From positions 28,608-92,607 of the forward strand of contig NZ_NKHF01000052.1 of NCBI RefSeq assembly GCF_002744175.1: a stretch of DNA of 64,000 nt, in the 5' to 3' direction. The translations under genes were made by a program, and so were the position numbers. Below the pieces are notes generated by a model. It was not told the DNA's origin. It saw nothing but the letters and a program-made list of their open reading frames with translations, and searched no databases. This stretch comes from Pseudoalteromonas piscicida. GTDB lineage: Bacteria; Pseudomonadota; Gammaproteobacteria; Enterobacterales; Alteromonadaceae. This document shows positions 47,876 through 58,705 of the stretch, one piece after another. Numbering within the stretch: the first letter of the stretch is position 1; every line of letters begins with the position of its first letter.

Positions 47876-48232
47876 TTATTTTAGTTCCATTTCCTGAATG
47901 ATCTCGTGCGCGATGGGTGGGGTAGTACTCACCGGTTTTTGATGTTTATTTGCTTTTAATTGTCCTTTACGGTGTTTTAATGCCGCATCTAGTTTTTTTG
48001 ACGCTCTAGCAATAGCTGGATACATCACTTCATCTTCACCCTTCACCGATATCCGGCTACCTGCGTAATTTGTACTAATCTCCGTGTAAAATTGTTTGTG
48101 TTCTTTACTGATGATGATGTCAAGGGATAACAACGACGGAAAATGGTTAGCGATCTTGGCAAACTTTTCATGAACGTGGTTTTTAACAGCATCGGTTACA
48201 TCTACGTGATGGCCAGATAAATTAATCTTCAT
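47876..48232 (-). CDS. hpf: Ribosome hibernation promoting factor
   Basis: Binds the 30S subunit and, in the short form, helps pair ribosomes into 100S dimers in stationary phase. I choose the ATG at 48232 (MKINLSGHHVDVTDAVKNHV), after AAGGA, giving 118 residues. Upstream in-frame residues are not typical. The N-terminal HPF/RaiA fold covers about 1-95. The tail KGQLKANKHQKPVSTTPPIAHEIIQEMELK is longer than in E. coli Hpf, closer in length to RaiA. It is not next to rpoN. Confidence 0.9.
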   Translation of the reverse strand: MKINLSGHHVDVTDAVKNHVHEKFAKIANHFPSLLSLDIIISKEHKQFYTEISTNYAGSRISVKGEDEVMYPAIARASKKLDAALKHRKGQLKANKHQKPVSTTPPIAHEIIQEMELK

Positions 48233-48432
48233 ATGCAATCCTTCTTTTGCGTTTACCCTTAAATATAGTATTGGCACGATTGCTATATTTCTCAAGAGTC
48301 CTAACAGAAATTTATTACAAAAATTGGAAAGAAAATGATTTTTATCAAGAAAGTGTACAGTTCTATTAAACTAATACTTTATAAATCAGAAGGTTAAATA
48401 AGTTAGTGTATGAAGGAAAGATTCAAGAAAAC

Positions 48433-48458
48433 AAAAAAGCCCTATAAAAGGGCTTTTA
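48433..48458 (-). terminator. Terminator downstream of the DUF3718 gene
   Basis: AAAAGCCCT / AGGGCTTTT form a nine-pair stem around ATAAA; on the minus strand it is followed by TTG then TTTTCTTG. It lies 20 bases after the stop of the DUF3718 gene. Confidence 0.75.
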
Positions 48459-48478
48459 AGTCAAAGTTTGCTTTTAGA

Positions 48479-48850
48479 TTAAAGACCAGCTCGGTCTTTG
48501 ATTACAGCAATTAAAGCAGAGCCAGCATGGTTAGATTCAGCCCACGCCAAATCTTTGCCATCTTCTAAAGCACTTTTCGGAATACTCTTGATGATATATT
48601 CACCTGAGTCGTTTGCATTGCTAGCAATAGCATGTCTTAGTAAGTTATTACCGTTGCACTGGATCCCATCATAGATATTACGCATTTTTAGGCGCGCTGT
48701 TTTAAGCGCTTTACGAATACGATTTTTATCATCAGCAGCGATGTACTCACACAAAGAAAGCGCCAACTGTTCGTTTGCACTTGCTGGTTTGCTAAAAGAA
48801 AAAGCTGCAACAGCAATGGTTACTGACAGTAGCACGGTAGTTAATTTCAT
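48479..48850 (-). CDS. DUF3718 family exported protein
   Basis: A 123-residue protein with a cleavable signal peptide (about 1-25, ending PASA) and the DUF3718 pattern: LALSLCEYIAADDKNRIRKALK, IYDGIQCNGNNLLRHAI with a conserved Cys, then IIKSIPKSAL. Two mature cysteines could form a disulfide. This family occurs in Shewanella and Pseudoalteromonas relatives and its function is unknown. It lies between hpf and folA, each apparently with its own promoter. Confidence 0.8.
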   Translation of the reverse strand: MKLTTVLLSVTIAVAAFSFSKPASANEQLALSLCEYIAADDKNRIRKALKTARLKMRNIYDGIQCNGNNLLRHAIASNANDSGEYIIKSIPKSALEDGKDLAWAESNHAGSALIAVIKDRAGL

Positions 48851-48929
48851 TACACAGACCCTTTAATACTTTATTCGTAGCATATAACTGACTATATTTT
48901 AGCAACCTAAACAATTGTTAGCAAGAAAC

Positions 48930-49421
48930 TCATAGTTTTTTGTTCAGAGTTACGAATTTATAACTATGGTTATTCTTATCATCAGGTTCGTTACACTCAG
49001 TTTCAACCTCTTCCCATTCACCAACGCTGCTGTAGTCAGGAAATTGAGTATCCCCCTCTACGTCAAGATCGATAAAGGTCAAATAGAGGCGTTGAGCATA
49101 TGGTAAGAATATGTCATATATGTGACCACCGCCAATTATCATAATTTCTTCACAATCAGACACTGACTGCAGCGCAGCTTCAGGCGTAGTAACCACTTCT
49201 ATACCTTCTTGAGTGTAGTCGCGATTTCGAGATATGACTATATTTCTTCTACCCGGTAAAGGCCTACCAATAGACTCAAATGTTTTTCGTCCCATGATTA
49301 CTGGTTTACCTAACGTAACTTTTTTAAAATGCTGAAGATCAGCTGGCAGGTGCCAAGGCATGTCGTTATCTTTTCCGATGACACGATTGTTTGCCATTGC
49401 TGCTATCATTGAAATTACCAC
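48930..49421 (-). CDS. folA: Dihydrofolate reductase
   Basis: Reduces dihydrofolate to tetrahydrofolate with NADPH. I choose the GTG at 49421 (followed by VISMIAAMANNRVIGKDN), because AAGG lies about six bases upstream; this gives 163 residues, the usual length. An in-frame ATG at 49463 would add 14 untypical residues. Family marks are MPWHLPADLQHFKK (the catalytic acid in this loop), VIMGRKTFESIGRPLPGR and IMIIGGGHIYDIFLP. It is transcribed alone. Confidence 0.95.
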   Translation of the reverse strand: MVISMIAAMANNRVIGKDNDMPWHLPADLQHFKKVTLGKPVIMGRKTFESIGRPLPGRRNIVISRNRDYTQEGIEVVTTPEAALQSVSDCEEIMIIGGGHIYDIFLPYAQRLYLTFIDLDVEGDTQFPDYSSVGEWEEVETECNEPDDKNNHSYKFVTLNKKL

Positions 49422-49788
49422 AATGTACCTTCTTAATATTTTAGTATTAGTTTTTGGAAACAACTTTTTAGTATACAGAACAGTATATCATCTATAGATT
49501 AGGATGTAGGGAATGGGAGAGGAATTAACAAAAGGCCCTGAGTAGGCCTTTAGAGCAGTTTACTCAATTAAGTGAGTATTTGAGGCGAGTAAATCTTGTC
49601 GATAACCTCGCCACCGCATCTTGCTCTAACCAGTAGTTAGGGATAACAGCTGCTAGAGAACAAGTTATTATGCCAACTCAGGTTATTTACTTGTTCAAAA
49701 TAAGAAACTTTTAACGCAGTTAGCGCCTGATCCGTTTCCTCAAATTGAACAAGTATTAAAACAAATGGTGTATGCTTTGATCTGTTGA
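49422..49788. repeat. Gap between folA and obgE with a dispersed repeat relative
   Basis: Within this gap, 49577-49757 resembles the 46599 element: TTTGAGGCGA and CTTGTCGATAAC, then GTTATTTACTTGTTCAAAATA and CCTCAAATTGAACAAGTATTA. It also holds AACGCAGTTAGCGC (see 8237). Hairpin AAAGGCC / GGCCTTT at 49531-49551, with TTTTG on the minus strand, may end obgE transcripts. I see no gene. Confidence 0.55.
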
Positions 49789-50949
<1,161 letters not shown>

Positions 50950-51019
50950 TTAAACTCTTTAACTCTGTCTGAATTCACTTCATCATTATAGCAGTAGCAG
51001 CAATACGCTCCTACTCCTA

Positions 51020-51320
51020 ATACCAATAGAATTAGCTCTATACTAACTGTGCTTAACGCTTCTTATATTAGAGCAACTAATAAGAAAAGCCTAAACCGAG
51101 TTTTGAAGAAACTTTATAGTGGTAAACTAATCATGTTTGCTCAAAGCAATTGGTGTAATGCTATTTTGGTTTAGCGCTTGCTCAATTTAAGTAAGGCTAA
51201 AGCTGACGTTAATTGCGTTGAAAGCTTTAATGTTAAAGCAACTAAGTCGCAAAATTTTGTCTGGTTATCGACAAGGGTTTTTGCCTCAAAATAGATCACT
51301 TAATTAAGCAAATTGATATA
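51020..51320. repeat. ATACCAA-type element, about 300 bp, between obgE and rpmA
   Basis: The gap from 50947 to 51390 has no gene. It holds a segment starting ATACCAATAGAATTA and ending AATTGATAT. Its right part reads, inverted, TTTTGAGGCAAAAACCCTTGTCGATAACCAGAC, shared with 46599 and 49577. TTAGAGCAACTAAT and TTAAAGCAACTAAGTCGCAAAATTTTG also recur in the 63617 element as GAACGACTAAATAGCAAAATTTTTG. It may be a composite of two family members. Confidence 0.5.
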
Positions 51321-51349
51321 ACAAATGATGATTGATGTGCTTAAAACAA

Positions 51350-51376
51350 AAAACCCCGCCTAAGCGGGGTTTTTTA
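51350..51376 (-). terminator. Terminator of rplU-rpmA
   Basis: CCCCGC / GCGGGG form a six-pair GC stem with a CTAA loop, with A-rich and T-rich flanks on both sides (TTTTTTGTTTT on the minus strand). It lies 15 bases after the rpmA stop. Confidence 0.9.
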
Positions 51377-51390
51377 ATATTTAATACCGA

Positions 51391-51648
51391 TTACTCAGCA
51401 ACGATGCTAACGTATTTACGGTTTAAAGGACCTTTCTGCTCAAAAACAACTTTACCGTCTGCTTTTGCGAAGATTGTGTGGTCTTTACCGATACCTGCGT
51501 TAGAACCTGCGTGGAACTTAGTACCACGTTGACGAACGATGATGCTACCCGCTAGAACTGATTCGCCACCAAAACGCTTAACACCTAAGCGTTTGCTTTC
51601 TGAATCGCGACCGTTACGAGTACTACCAGCTGCCTTCTTATGTGCCAT
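51391..51648 (-). CDS. rpmA: 50S ribosomal protein L27
   Basis: An 85-residue ribosomal protein whose N-terminal tail reaches the peptidyl-transferase centre. [28 protein letters not shown] is the standard start and needs no N-terminal cleavage as in Firmicutes. [10 protein letters not shown] is conserved. It follows rplU by 19 bases. Confidence 0.98.
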   Translation of the reverse strand: MAHKKAAGSTRNGRDSESKRLGVKRFGGESVLAGSIIVRQRGTKFHAGSNAGIGKDHTIFAKADGKVVFEQKGPLNRKYVSIVAE

Positions 51649-51667
51649 CTTTCTGTACCTCTAAAAA

Positions 51668-51979
51668 TTAAGCGCTAATGCCAGTGATTTTAACTTCAGT
51701 GAACCACTGACGGTGGCCCATCTGCTTACGAGAATGCTTACGACGTCTAAATTTAACAACCTTAATCTTCTCGCCACGACCGTGAGAAACAACTTCTGCT
51801 GTCACTTTACCACCGTTAACAAACGGTGCACCGATCTCGATCTTTTCACCATCAGCAATTAGAAGTACTGAATCAAATTCAACTGCTGCACCAGTTTCAA
51901 CGTTTAGCTTTTCTAAACGAATTGTTTGACCTTCAGTCACACGGTGCTGTTTACCACCACTTTGGAAAACCGCGTACAT
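51668..51979 (-). CDS. rplU: 50S ribosomal protein L21
   Basis: A 103-residue large-subunit protein. I choose the ATG at 51979 ([14 protein letters not shown]), the universal start; upstream in-frame residues do not match the family. [28 protein letters not shown] is the conserved C-terminal rRNA-binding part. It is the first gene of rplU-rpmA. Confidence 0.98.
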   Translation of the reverse strand: MYAVFQSGGKQHRVTEGQTIRLEKLNVETGAAVEFDSVLLIADGEKIEIGAPFVNGGKVTAEVVSHGRGEKIKVVKFRRRKHSRKQMGHRQWFTEVKITGISA

Positions 51980-52396
51980 AATTAACTCCGTCTGTGCGCC
52001 CTCAAATCGACGCAACTTAATATTCTTCAATAGGGCGCGAAGTTTACGCTAATGCTTATCTTGGCGCAAGTGTAAATTTGAAGAAAGTGAATAAAATTTA
52101 GCTCGCATGAGGGCAATCAAATATTTTCCCCTATTCTAGTCAAAAAAATGTCAAAGCCAAGCTATTTTTTATCTCAACAAGCCAGTTTAGCAACGATAAT
52201 TTTGTTTCCCGATTAGAGTTCCAAAAAACCGTACCAATACCAGAATTGGTTAAACTTCCACCCATAGCAAGGATAAAAAATAAGCATAAAAACGTTTTTT
52301 TATAAGCAACTACGACAATTTATCGAGTCGCTGGTTTTTTTGTAGTACAATCGCCGAGTTTATTCATTTTCGGTTAATAGATTGGCTCGGAGCGCA
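51980..52396. other. Divergent promoter region between rplU and ispB
   Basis: An AT-rich, 417-base gap with no gene seen. It must hold the promoters and leader of rplU (leftward) and of ispB (rightward). TACAAT at about 52344-52349 is a plausible -10 for ispB. ATACCAGAATTGGTT near 52235 looks vaguely like an end of the dispersed repeats, but nothing else matches. Confidence 0.4.
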
Positions 52397-53368
52397 ATGG
52401 ATATAAAAACTATCCAAAACTTGGTTGAGCAAGATATGCTTGACGTCAACCAACTTATACATGAACAAATGCAATCTGATGTTGCACTTGTAAAACAGCT
52501 AGGTTTATACATTGTAAATAGCGGAGGAAAGCGTATCCGCCCAATGTTAGCCCTTTTGGCCGCCAGAGCATTAGGTTATGAAGGTGATAAACACATCACA
52601 TTAGCGACAATTGTCGAGTTTATCCACACTGCTACTTTACTTCATGATGATGTCGTTGATGAGTCGGCTTTACGTCGTGGTGAGCCCACAGCGAATGCTG
52701 AGTTTGGCAATGCCGCTAGCGTATTAGTGGGTGATTTTATTTATACTCGCTCATTTCAGCTGATGGTAGGTCTTGGCAATATGGAAGTGATGCAAATCCT
52801 TGCTGATGCAACCAATATCATCGCTGAAGGTGAAGTACTGCAGCTCATGAACTGCAACGATCCTGACACCACAGAGCAAAGTTATATGCAGGTTATTTAT
52901 AGTAAAACTGCAAAACTTTTTGAAGCGGCAACACTACTATCAGCCGTTGTACTAGAGCAACCCGAAGAGGTTAAAACCGCATTAAAGTTGTACGGTATGC
53001 ATTTAGGCACGGCTTTCCAGCTTGTCGATGATATTCTTGACTACAGCGCCAATGCCGAACTTCTTGGCAAAAATATCGGTGACGACTTAGCTGAAGGCAA
53101 GCCAACCCTACCGCTCATTTATGCCATGCAACATGCAAACGAACAGCAAACCGCTCAAATTCGTACAGCAATAGAAAGTGGCAATGGATTAGACTACTTA
53201 GAAGATATTCTAACTACACTGGCAGAAACAAAAGCTCTTGATTTTACAATGGCTAAAGCCCAAGACGAAGCACAAAAAGCCATTGCTCAGTTGGCTATAT
53301 TACCAGAGTCTGATCATAAAGAAGCACTCATCGCGCTCGCAAAGCTGTCTGTGGACAGAGAATATTAA
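52397..53368 (+). CDS. ispB: Octaprenyl diphosphate synthase
   Basis: Makes the long polyprenyl diphosphate for the ubiquinone tail. I choose the ATG at 52397 (MDIKTIQNLVEQDM), with GGAG four to five bases upstream, giving 323 residues; TTG at 52382 is in frame. Both aspartate-rich motifs are present: LLHDDVVDES and LVDDILDYSA. GKRIRPML is the first allylic-site motif. Divergent from rplU-rpmA, as in E. coli. Confidence 0.96.
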   Translation: MDIKTIQNLVEQDMLDVNQLIHEQMQSDVALVKQLGLYIVNSGGKRIRPMLALLAARALGYEGDKHITLATIVEFIHTATLLHDDVVDESALRRGEPTANAEFGNAASVLVGDFIYTRSFQLMVGLGNMEVMQILADATNIIAEGEVLQLMNCNDPDTTEQSYMQVIYSKTAKLFEAATLLSAVVLEQPEEVKTALKLYGMHLGTAFQLVDDILDYSANAELLGKNIGDDLAEGKPTLPLIYAMQHANEQQTAQIRTAIESGNGLDYLEDILTTLAETKALDFTMAKAQDEAQKAIAQLAILPESDHKEALIALAKLSVDREY

Positions 53369-53418
53369 TACGCTTTGGTTAGTAAGTAACGATAGCTTCA
53401 AGTAGTTATAGCATCCAC

Positions 53419-53446
53419 AAAAAAGGTCGCTTGCGCGACCTTTTTT
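53419..53446. terminator. Bidirectional terminator between ispB and yggX
   Basis: AAAAGGTCGC / GCGACCTTTT form a stem with a TTGC loop, flanked by A-rich and T-rich tracts. It overlaps the last codons of yggX (stop at 53445) and serves both converging genes. Confidence 0.85.
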
Positions 53447-53717
53447 ACTTTTCAGGAGGCCTATAGCCTTCAATTTCGACTTCTTTGTTTTCAAATAAAA
53501 ATCCGACCATCTGCTCCTCGAGCAGCTGTCTGTGGTCTGGATCCATCATGTTAAGATGCTTTTCATTAATAAGCATAGTTTGTTTATGCTGCCATTGTTG
53601 CCATGCTTCTTTGGAGATATTGTTAAAAATACGCTCTCCAACCTCACCTGGGTAAAGCTGAAAGTCCAATCCTGGCGCTTCCTTTTGTAACTTTTGACAA
53701 AATACTGTACGAGCCAT
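53445..53717 (-). CDS. yggX: Probable Fe(II) trafficking protein YggX
   Basis: A 90-residue protein linked to protection of iron-sulfur clusters from oxidation. [42 protein letters not shown] is the conserved start, with the reactive Cys-7. It follows mutY by 66 bases on the same strand. Pairing with MutY, an Fe-S enzyme, is the usual order in gammaproteobacteria. Confidence 0.96.
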   Translation of the reverse strand: MARTVFCQKLQKEAPGLDFQLYPGEVGERIFNNISKEAWQQWQHKQTMLINEKHLNMMDPDHRQLLEEQMVGFLFENKEVEIEGYRPPEK

Positions 53718-53783
53718 GAGTTTCTACCTCTTCAATTTTAATCGTGCGCGTTTAACAAACGTGACACTGCTGATGTCGTCAGT

Positions 53784-54845
53784 TTACCTTATTGCCGCTA
53801 AGACTTTAACCAACTTTTTAGTCGGTGCCGCAAGTCCTACTTCTGGCGGGTTGTGAATATCAAACCACAGCAATTGGTGCTCATGGACACAATCGGGAAT
53901 GACATCGACTTCAATGACAACAGGCGTAATCGTTAATTCAAAATGAGTAAAGATATGCACAAAGGGATCCAATGTATTGGTACTAGATGCACTTATCCCT
54001 TGCTGGCTCACAAAGCTGTCTAAATCTAAAAACTCTGTGAACTCAAAGAACCCAAACAGGCCTCCCCAAATCCCGCTTGAAGGGCGCTTTTCCATTAGTA
54101 CCCTATCACCGCATTTAATGATCAGGTGATGAGCGCGCTTTTTTGGCTTGTCTTTTTTGGGTTTGGGGTTTGGGAACTCTTTAACTCGATTGCTTTTGAA
54201 CGCATTGCACTCGGTAACCAGTGGGCACGCCTCACAATTTGGCTTACTCCGAGTACACACCCCAGAGCCTAGATCCATCATCGCTTGATTAAACGCTCTC
54301 ACATCGCCACTGGGTGTAACGGCATCACTTAAAGACCATAATTGGTTCTCTACCTTTTTTACACCATACCAGCCTTCAACCATATAAAACCTGGCCAGAA
54401 CACGCTTTACGTTGCCATCAAGTATTGGATGATGCTGACCTAGTGCAAGAGAGAGTATCGCTCCTGCCGTTGAGCGGCCTATGCCTGGTAAATCCATAAC
54501 CGCTTCTAGAGTTTCAGGAAACCTGCCATGATATTCATCTCTAATCACCTTTGCGGCCTTGTGCAAATTCCTCGCTCGAGCGTAGTAACCTAAGCCTGTC
54601 CAGTGGTGTAAAACTTCATCTTCTGGCGCATCAGCCAGCTCTATAACGGTAGGAAAACGCGCCATAAAGCGCTCAAAGTAAGGAATAACAGTCGTTACTT
54701 GAGTCTGCTGTAACATCACCTCAGAAATCCATACTTTATAAGGTGTTTTACCCAGCTGCCACGGCAGTGTTTTTCTACCATGAAGGTGATACCAAGATAC
54801 AACTTGCTCACCAAACCACTTAGCTTGTTGTTGGCTAACTTTCAT
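53784..54845 (-). CDS. mutY: Adenine DNA glycosylase MutY
   Basis: Removes adenine paired with 8-oxoguanine. The protein is 353 residues. The helix-hairpin-helix [18 protein letters not shown] is followed by the catalytic Asp in [12 protein letters not shown]. The cluster ligands C-x6-C-x2-C-x5-C are in [17 protein letters not shown]. The C-terminal NUDIX-like domain (about 230-353) recognises 8-oxoG. Divergent from trmB and upstream of yggX. Confidence 0.97.
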   Translation of the reverse strand: MKVSQQQAKWFGEQVVSWYHLHGRKTLPWQLGKTPYKVWISEVMLQQTQVTTVIPYFERFMARFPTVIELADAPEDEVLHHWTGLGYYARARNLHKAAKVIRDEYHGRFPETLEAVMDLPGIGRSTAGAILSLALGQHHPILDGNVKRVLARFYMVEGWYGVKKVENQLWSLSDAVTPSGDVRAFNQAMMDLGSGVCTRSKPNCEACPLVTECNAFKSNRVKEFPNPKPKKDKPKKRAHHLIIKCGDRVLMEKRPSSGIWGGLFGFFEFTEFLDLDSFVSQQGISASSTNTLDPFVHIFTHFELTITPVVIEVDVIPDCVHEHQLLWFDIHNPPEVGLAAPTKKLVKVLAAIR

Positions 54846-54983
54846 AAACCTGAATAATACTTGCTACAAAAGCCGCCAGTGTAATCACAATTACTTTATT
54901 AGTCACCTCGTAAAATTTCACTCTATACTTGTTTATTGGCAATTGAATGACGATAATGTGCGACCATTTTCATCAGCATAGAA

Positions 54984-55715
54984 ATGACCATGAACGAATC
55001 AAGCAAAAGTGCGTTAGAACAGGCGCAGGAAGAAGGCAAGTACATCAGAAAAGTGCGTAGCTTTGTTAAGCGTGAAGGACGCCTAACAAAAGGCCAAGCA
55101 GCCGCATTAGAAAAATGTTGGCCAAGTATGGGGTTAGAGCATACACAAGGCTTACTCGACTTGACTGAAGTCTTTGGAAATAGCAATGACGTCGTTCTGG
55201 AAATCGGTTTTGGAATGGGTAAGTCGTTAGTAGAAATGGCTAAAAACAACCCTGAGCAAAACTTTATCGGTATTGAAGTACACCGCCCAGGTGTTGGCGC
55301 GTGCTTAATGGATGCAGACGAGCAAGGCATTACAAATTTGCGCGTGTTTGAACATGATGCCGTTGAAATTCTTGCTGACTGTATTGCCGATGGTAGCCTT
55401 GCCAAATTACAGTTATTCTTCCCAGATCCATGGCATAAGAAACGTCATCATAAACGTCGTATTGTGCAGCTTGAATTCGCTGAGAAAATTCGTCAAAAAC
55501 TAAAGATAGGCGGAGTGTTCCATATGGCAACTGACTGGGAAAACTACGCTGAGCATATGCTTGAAGTGATGAGTGCGGCCCCTGGTTACAAAAACCAGTC
55601 ACAGAACAATGACTATGTTCCTCGTCCAGACTTTAGACCGCTTACTAAGTTTGAACAGCGCGGTCACCGCTTAGGGCACGGCGTTTGGGACTTAATGTTT
55701 GAGCGTATAAGCTAA
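54984..55715 (+). CDS. trmB: tRNA (guanine-N7)-methyltransferase
   Basis: Methylates G46 in tRNA variable loops with S-adenosylmethionine. The protein is about 243 residues; ATG at 54990 is an alternative start. The SAM-binding [17 protein letters not shown], then [32 protein letters not shown] and a C-terminal [17 protein letters not shown] are all family signatures. Divergent from mutY, as in E. coli. Confidence 0.96.
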   Translation: MTMNESSKSALEQAQEEGKYIRKVRSFVKREGRLTKGQAAALEKCWPSMGLEHTQGLLDLTEVFGNSNDVVLEIGFGMGKSLVEMAKNNPEQNFIGIEVHRPGVGACLMDADEQGITNLRVFEHDAVEILADCIADGSLAKLQLFFPDPWHKKRHHKRRIVQLEFAEKIRQKLKIGGVFHMATDWENYAEHMLEVMSAAPGYKNQSQNNDYVPRPDFRPLTKFEQRGHRLGHGVWDLMFERIS

Positions 55716-55803
55716 AAACCCCTCTTTATATATTGGAGCGGCTCAAATGGCTGCTTCATTGCCTTTCGGGCCATATACTGACCATATTCACTAGGAGTTA
55801 GCG

Positions 55804-56832
55804 TTGCAATTTACCAACCCAAGCTTACTGTTACTTCGTAATGAAGAAGAGCTTCTCGCCAATAATATTCTGGTTATTAATCATCAACGAGATGGCTTTT
55901 TACGTGAATTAAAAGCGCTCAACCCAACTTCAGCGATTCATGCCTTTAGTTTCGACTTTGCAGATCACCTGCATGCCAATAATATCTCTGGCGTTACTAG
56001 CTATGTTGACCATCAGCTACCTCCGTTGAATGAGATCGACTTGGTAATTTATTATTACCCCAAGTCAAAACCTGAAGCACAAATGGTGTTTGATAATATA
56101 CGTCACTTGAGCACACCCGACACTAGGCTGCTTGTGGTTGGTGAAAACAAAAGTGGGGTAAAAAGTGCGGAAAAACAACTCAAAGAACATGCTGCACACA
56201 GCTATAAATTAGAAAGCGCAAAACACTGCATTTTATACGAGTTTAACCAGCTTACTGCTAATCCAAGCTTTGACTTAAGTCATTACATTCAAACATTTAC
56301 AGTCCGTATCGCGCAGACAGAGTTTAGCGCAGCTAGCTTACCTGGGGTATTTAATCACGGCAAACTCGACGCAGGTACTCAGCTACTACTGGAAAATGTC
56401 ACCCTTCCCTATAAAGGTAAGGTGCTAGATTTTGGTTGTGGCGCTGGGCTTATCACCTGTTACGCTTTGCTAAATAGCCCAACACTTAAATTTACTTGTT
56501 TAGACGTCAATGCACTTGCGCTCTATGCGACACAGCAAACTTTGACGCTCAATGGCTTAAGTGCCACTCTATTACTGAGTGACGGTTTAAGCGAGCTTAA
56601 AGGTAAGTTCAACCTTATTTTAAGCAACCCGCCTTTCCATACAGGGCAGTCGACAGACTACGATATCGCTGAACAATTCCTACATAATATCAAGCGCTAC
56701 ATGGACACCAAATCAAATATTCAGCTTGTAGCTAATAGCTTCCTCAAGTATCCACCAATCTTGGAAGCGCAGTTTGAACAATTTGAAACTGTCACCAAAA
56801 ACACTAAGTTTGCCATCTACAAAGCCCAATAA
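55804..56832 (+). CDS. rsmC: 16S rRNA (guanine-1207-N2)-methyltransferase
   Basis: Methylates G1207 of 16S rRNA. The 342-residue protein starts with TTG at 55804, with AGGAG six bases upstream. It has two methyltransferase-like domains: an inactive N-terminal copy (about 1-165) and an active C-terminal one with the SAM motif VLDFGCGAGLITC (near 207-219) and the catalytic NPPF in LILSNPPFHTG. It is transcribed alone. Confidence 0.95.
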   Translation: MQFTNPSLLLLRNEEELLANNILVINHQRDGFLRELKALNPTSAIHAFSFDFADHLHANNISGVTSYVDHQLPPLNEIDLVIYYYPKSKPEAQMVFDNIRHLSTPDTRLLVVGENKSGVKSAEKQLKEHAAHSYKLESAKHCILYEFNQLTANPSFDLSHYIQTFTVRIAQTEFSAASLPGVFNHGKLDAGTQLLLENVTLPYKGKVLDFGCGAGLITCYALLNSPTLKFTCLDVNALALYATQQTLTLNGLSATLLLSDGLSELKGKFNLILSNPPFHTGQSTDYDIAEQFLHNIKRYMDTKSNIQLVANSFLKYPPILEAQFEQFETVTKNTKFAIYKAQ

Positions 56833-56840
56833 AGCTGCTC

Positions 56841-56881
56841 ACGTTCGGGTTTAGCTAACTAACGCCACTAAACCTGAACGT
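56841..56881 (+). other. Hairpin just after rsmC
   Basis: ACGTTCGGGTTTAG / CTAAACCTGAACGT form a fourteen-pair stem (one G-T pair) around 13 bases. No U-tract follows, so it may end transcription through a factor or protect the mRNA end. Confidence 0.5.
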
Positions 56882-56939
56882 AAACCGACCTTATATCTTT
56901 TCATTTTCAAAGATTTGCTCTACTTTATTATAGAGAGTT

Positions 56940-57044
56940 ATACCAATTCGCCTAACCGAGTGGTGGTTTAAAATAGTAGGGACTTGTGCAAATAAAGCAT
57001 TGGCTTTCCCCTCAACTTAGACAAGTTTCAAGTATAATTGGTAT
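56940..57044. repeat. ATACCAA...TTGGTAT element, 105 bp, unrelated core
   Basis: The ends ATACCAATT and AATTGGTAT are perfect inverted repeats, but the inner sequence (CGCCTAACCGAGTGGTGG, then CTTGTGCAAATAAAGCATTGG) does not match the other elements. It lies 39 bases before the histidine-kinase gene and could carry its promoter. Confidence 0.5.
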
Positions 57045-57082
57045 AGCAAGCAGCCACGGCTGATCTTATAGCTGGAATAAGA

Positions 57083-58705
57083 ATGAGTAAGCAATTAACA
57101 AAAACAAGCATAAGAAAGGTATTGATCAGCGCAGTGATGCTTGTTACCGCGCTGTGTCTGTCCTTATCGATTTCTATTTCCACATACTTAGATGTTAAAG
57201 AGCAAAAACAACTCATCATTAATAAAATAGAGATGATCGCTGACATTATCTCTTTTAACTCTCAAATCACTATTTTGTTTGACGATAGAAAAACTGAAGA
57301 TGCTCGGCTCAAGTCTTTTCAAAACGTTGATATTATTAAAAATATCCACATCTATGCCATAGACGACGTCACGAACAGTCCAGTATTTTTTACCAGTTAC
57401 AACGCTAGTCGAACCCCACCCGTTCCACTTAAAGTGAATCAAATTGACGAACTGCTCACACCTAAGGTCTCAGAAGATCACATCGAGCTCATAAAGCCAG
57501 TTATTTATGAAGGCAATATTGAAGGCTATGTTTATGTCCGCGGGGGACTTGAGCGACTATCTAACTATATAAATCAAAAGATTTTAGTCGATATAGCATT
57601 AACCTTATTTGTACTTATATTAGTGCTATTGGTCTCTAGAGGCATTCAGAAACGCATAGCCACTCCCATTGAGGGACTCTCCACGTTACTCCAAGACGTT
57701 TCAAAAAATCATAATTACAATGCCAGAGCCCCTGGTAGTCATATTGCTGAACTCAATGTACTGGCTAACAATCTTAATATCATGTTGGCTCGAACTGAAA
57801 ACCAGTTAGAACGCCATAAAGCAGATAAACAAGAAATCAAACAGCTGAACCAAAGCCTCGAAGAAAAAGTTAATCAAAGAACCATCGCATTAAGGGAGGC
57901 GAACCAAGAGCTTCTAAACGCGCTTGAGCGTATGCATCAGTATCAAAATCAGATCATCGAAAACGAAAAAATGGCATCGTTAGGACAGATGGTTGCTGGC
58001 GTGGCTCACGAGGTAAATACTCCTATAGGCTTAGGGATCACTGGGTCAACGCTGTTGAGAGACAAACTTTCTGATATCAATGAAGCTTTTCAAAGTAAAT
58101 CTCTCACCTCTAAGCAATTAGAACGATTTATTATCGATGGCATTGAAAACCTAGATCTTATCTATCGCAACCTAAATCGAGCAGCCGAACTAGTTTCTAG
58201 CTTTAAACGTTTGGCAGTTAGTCAGGATCTAGAAGTAAACGCTAAAATTGAACTTTCTAGCTTACTTAAAGATGTTGTTGCCTCTATGCGCGCAGATCTC
58301 GTCACCAAACAACCTGAAGTTACCATTGACTGTGACACAGGTCTCTCTATTGAGAGTAAAGCGGGCCCACTTCAACAAGTCATAGAGCAATTAATTTCTA
58401 ACTCGTTACTCCACGCATTTAAAGATCAAAACAACAACACCATAGCCATTAAAGTTAAGCCTAATAGTGAGCAACTTGTCATTGAATATACTGATAATGG
58501 TGCTGGTGTTCCCAGAGATATCAAAAAGCGAATTTTTGATCCCTTTGTCACCACACGCAGGGGCGAAGGCGGCAGTGGTTTGGGCATGCATCTAGTTTAT
58601 AATCTTGTGACACAAGCCCTCGGCGGCTCGATAACGCTAGATGAAGCCTTTACTCAAGGCGCGAAGTTTATTATTACCCTGCCTCTTTCAGGGAACGCAA
58701 AATGA
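57083..58705 (+). CDS. Membrane sensor histidine kinase with CHASE8-like periplasmic domain
   Basis: A 540-residue kinase. The first membrane helix (about 12-34) is followed by a periplasmic domain (about 35-165; ADIISFNSQITILFDDRKTED, then KNIHIYAID) that resembles CHASE8, and a second membrane helix (about 168-185). A HAMP domain (about 186-240) and a coiled coil (about 240-295) follow. The phosphoacceptor is His-309 in VAHEVNTPIG, an atypical H-box. The ATPase has QLISNSLLHAF, DNGAGVP and GEGGSGLGMHLV. No receiver is fused. It overlaps the YfiR gene by four bases (ATGA). Its cognate regulator is not identified. Confidence 0.88.
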   Translation: MSKQLTKTSIRKVLISAVMLVTALCLSLSISISTYLDVKEQKQLIINKIEMIADIISFNSQITILFDDRKTEDARLKSFQNVDIIKNIHIYAIDDVTNSPVFFTSYNASRTPPVPLKVNQIDELLTPKVSEDHIELIKPVIYEGNIEGYVYVRGGLERLSNYINQKILVDIALTLFVLILVLLVSRGIQKRIATPIEGLSTLLQDVSKNHNYNARAPGSHIAELNVLANNLNIMLARTENQLERHKADKQEIKQLNQSLEEKVNQRTIALREANQELLNALERMHQYQNQIIENEKMASLGQMVAGVAHEVNTPIGLGITGSTLLRDKLSDINEAFQSKSLTSKQLERFIIDGIENLDLIYRNLNRAAELVSSFKRLAVSQDLEVNAKIELSSLLKDVVASMRADLVTKQPEVTIDCDTGLSIESKAGPLQQVIEQLISNSLLHAFKDQNNNTIAIKVKPNSEQLVIEYTDNGAGVPRDIKKRIFDPFVTTRRGEGGSGLGMHLVYNLVTQALGGSITLDEAFTQGAKFIITLPLSGNAK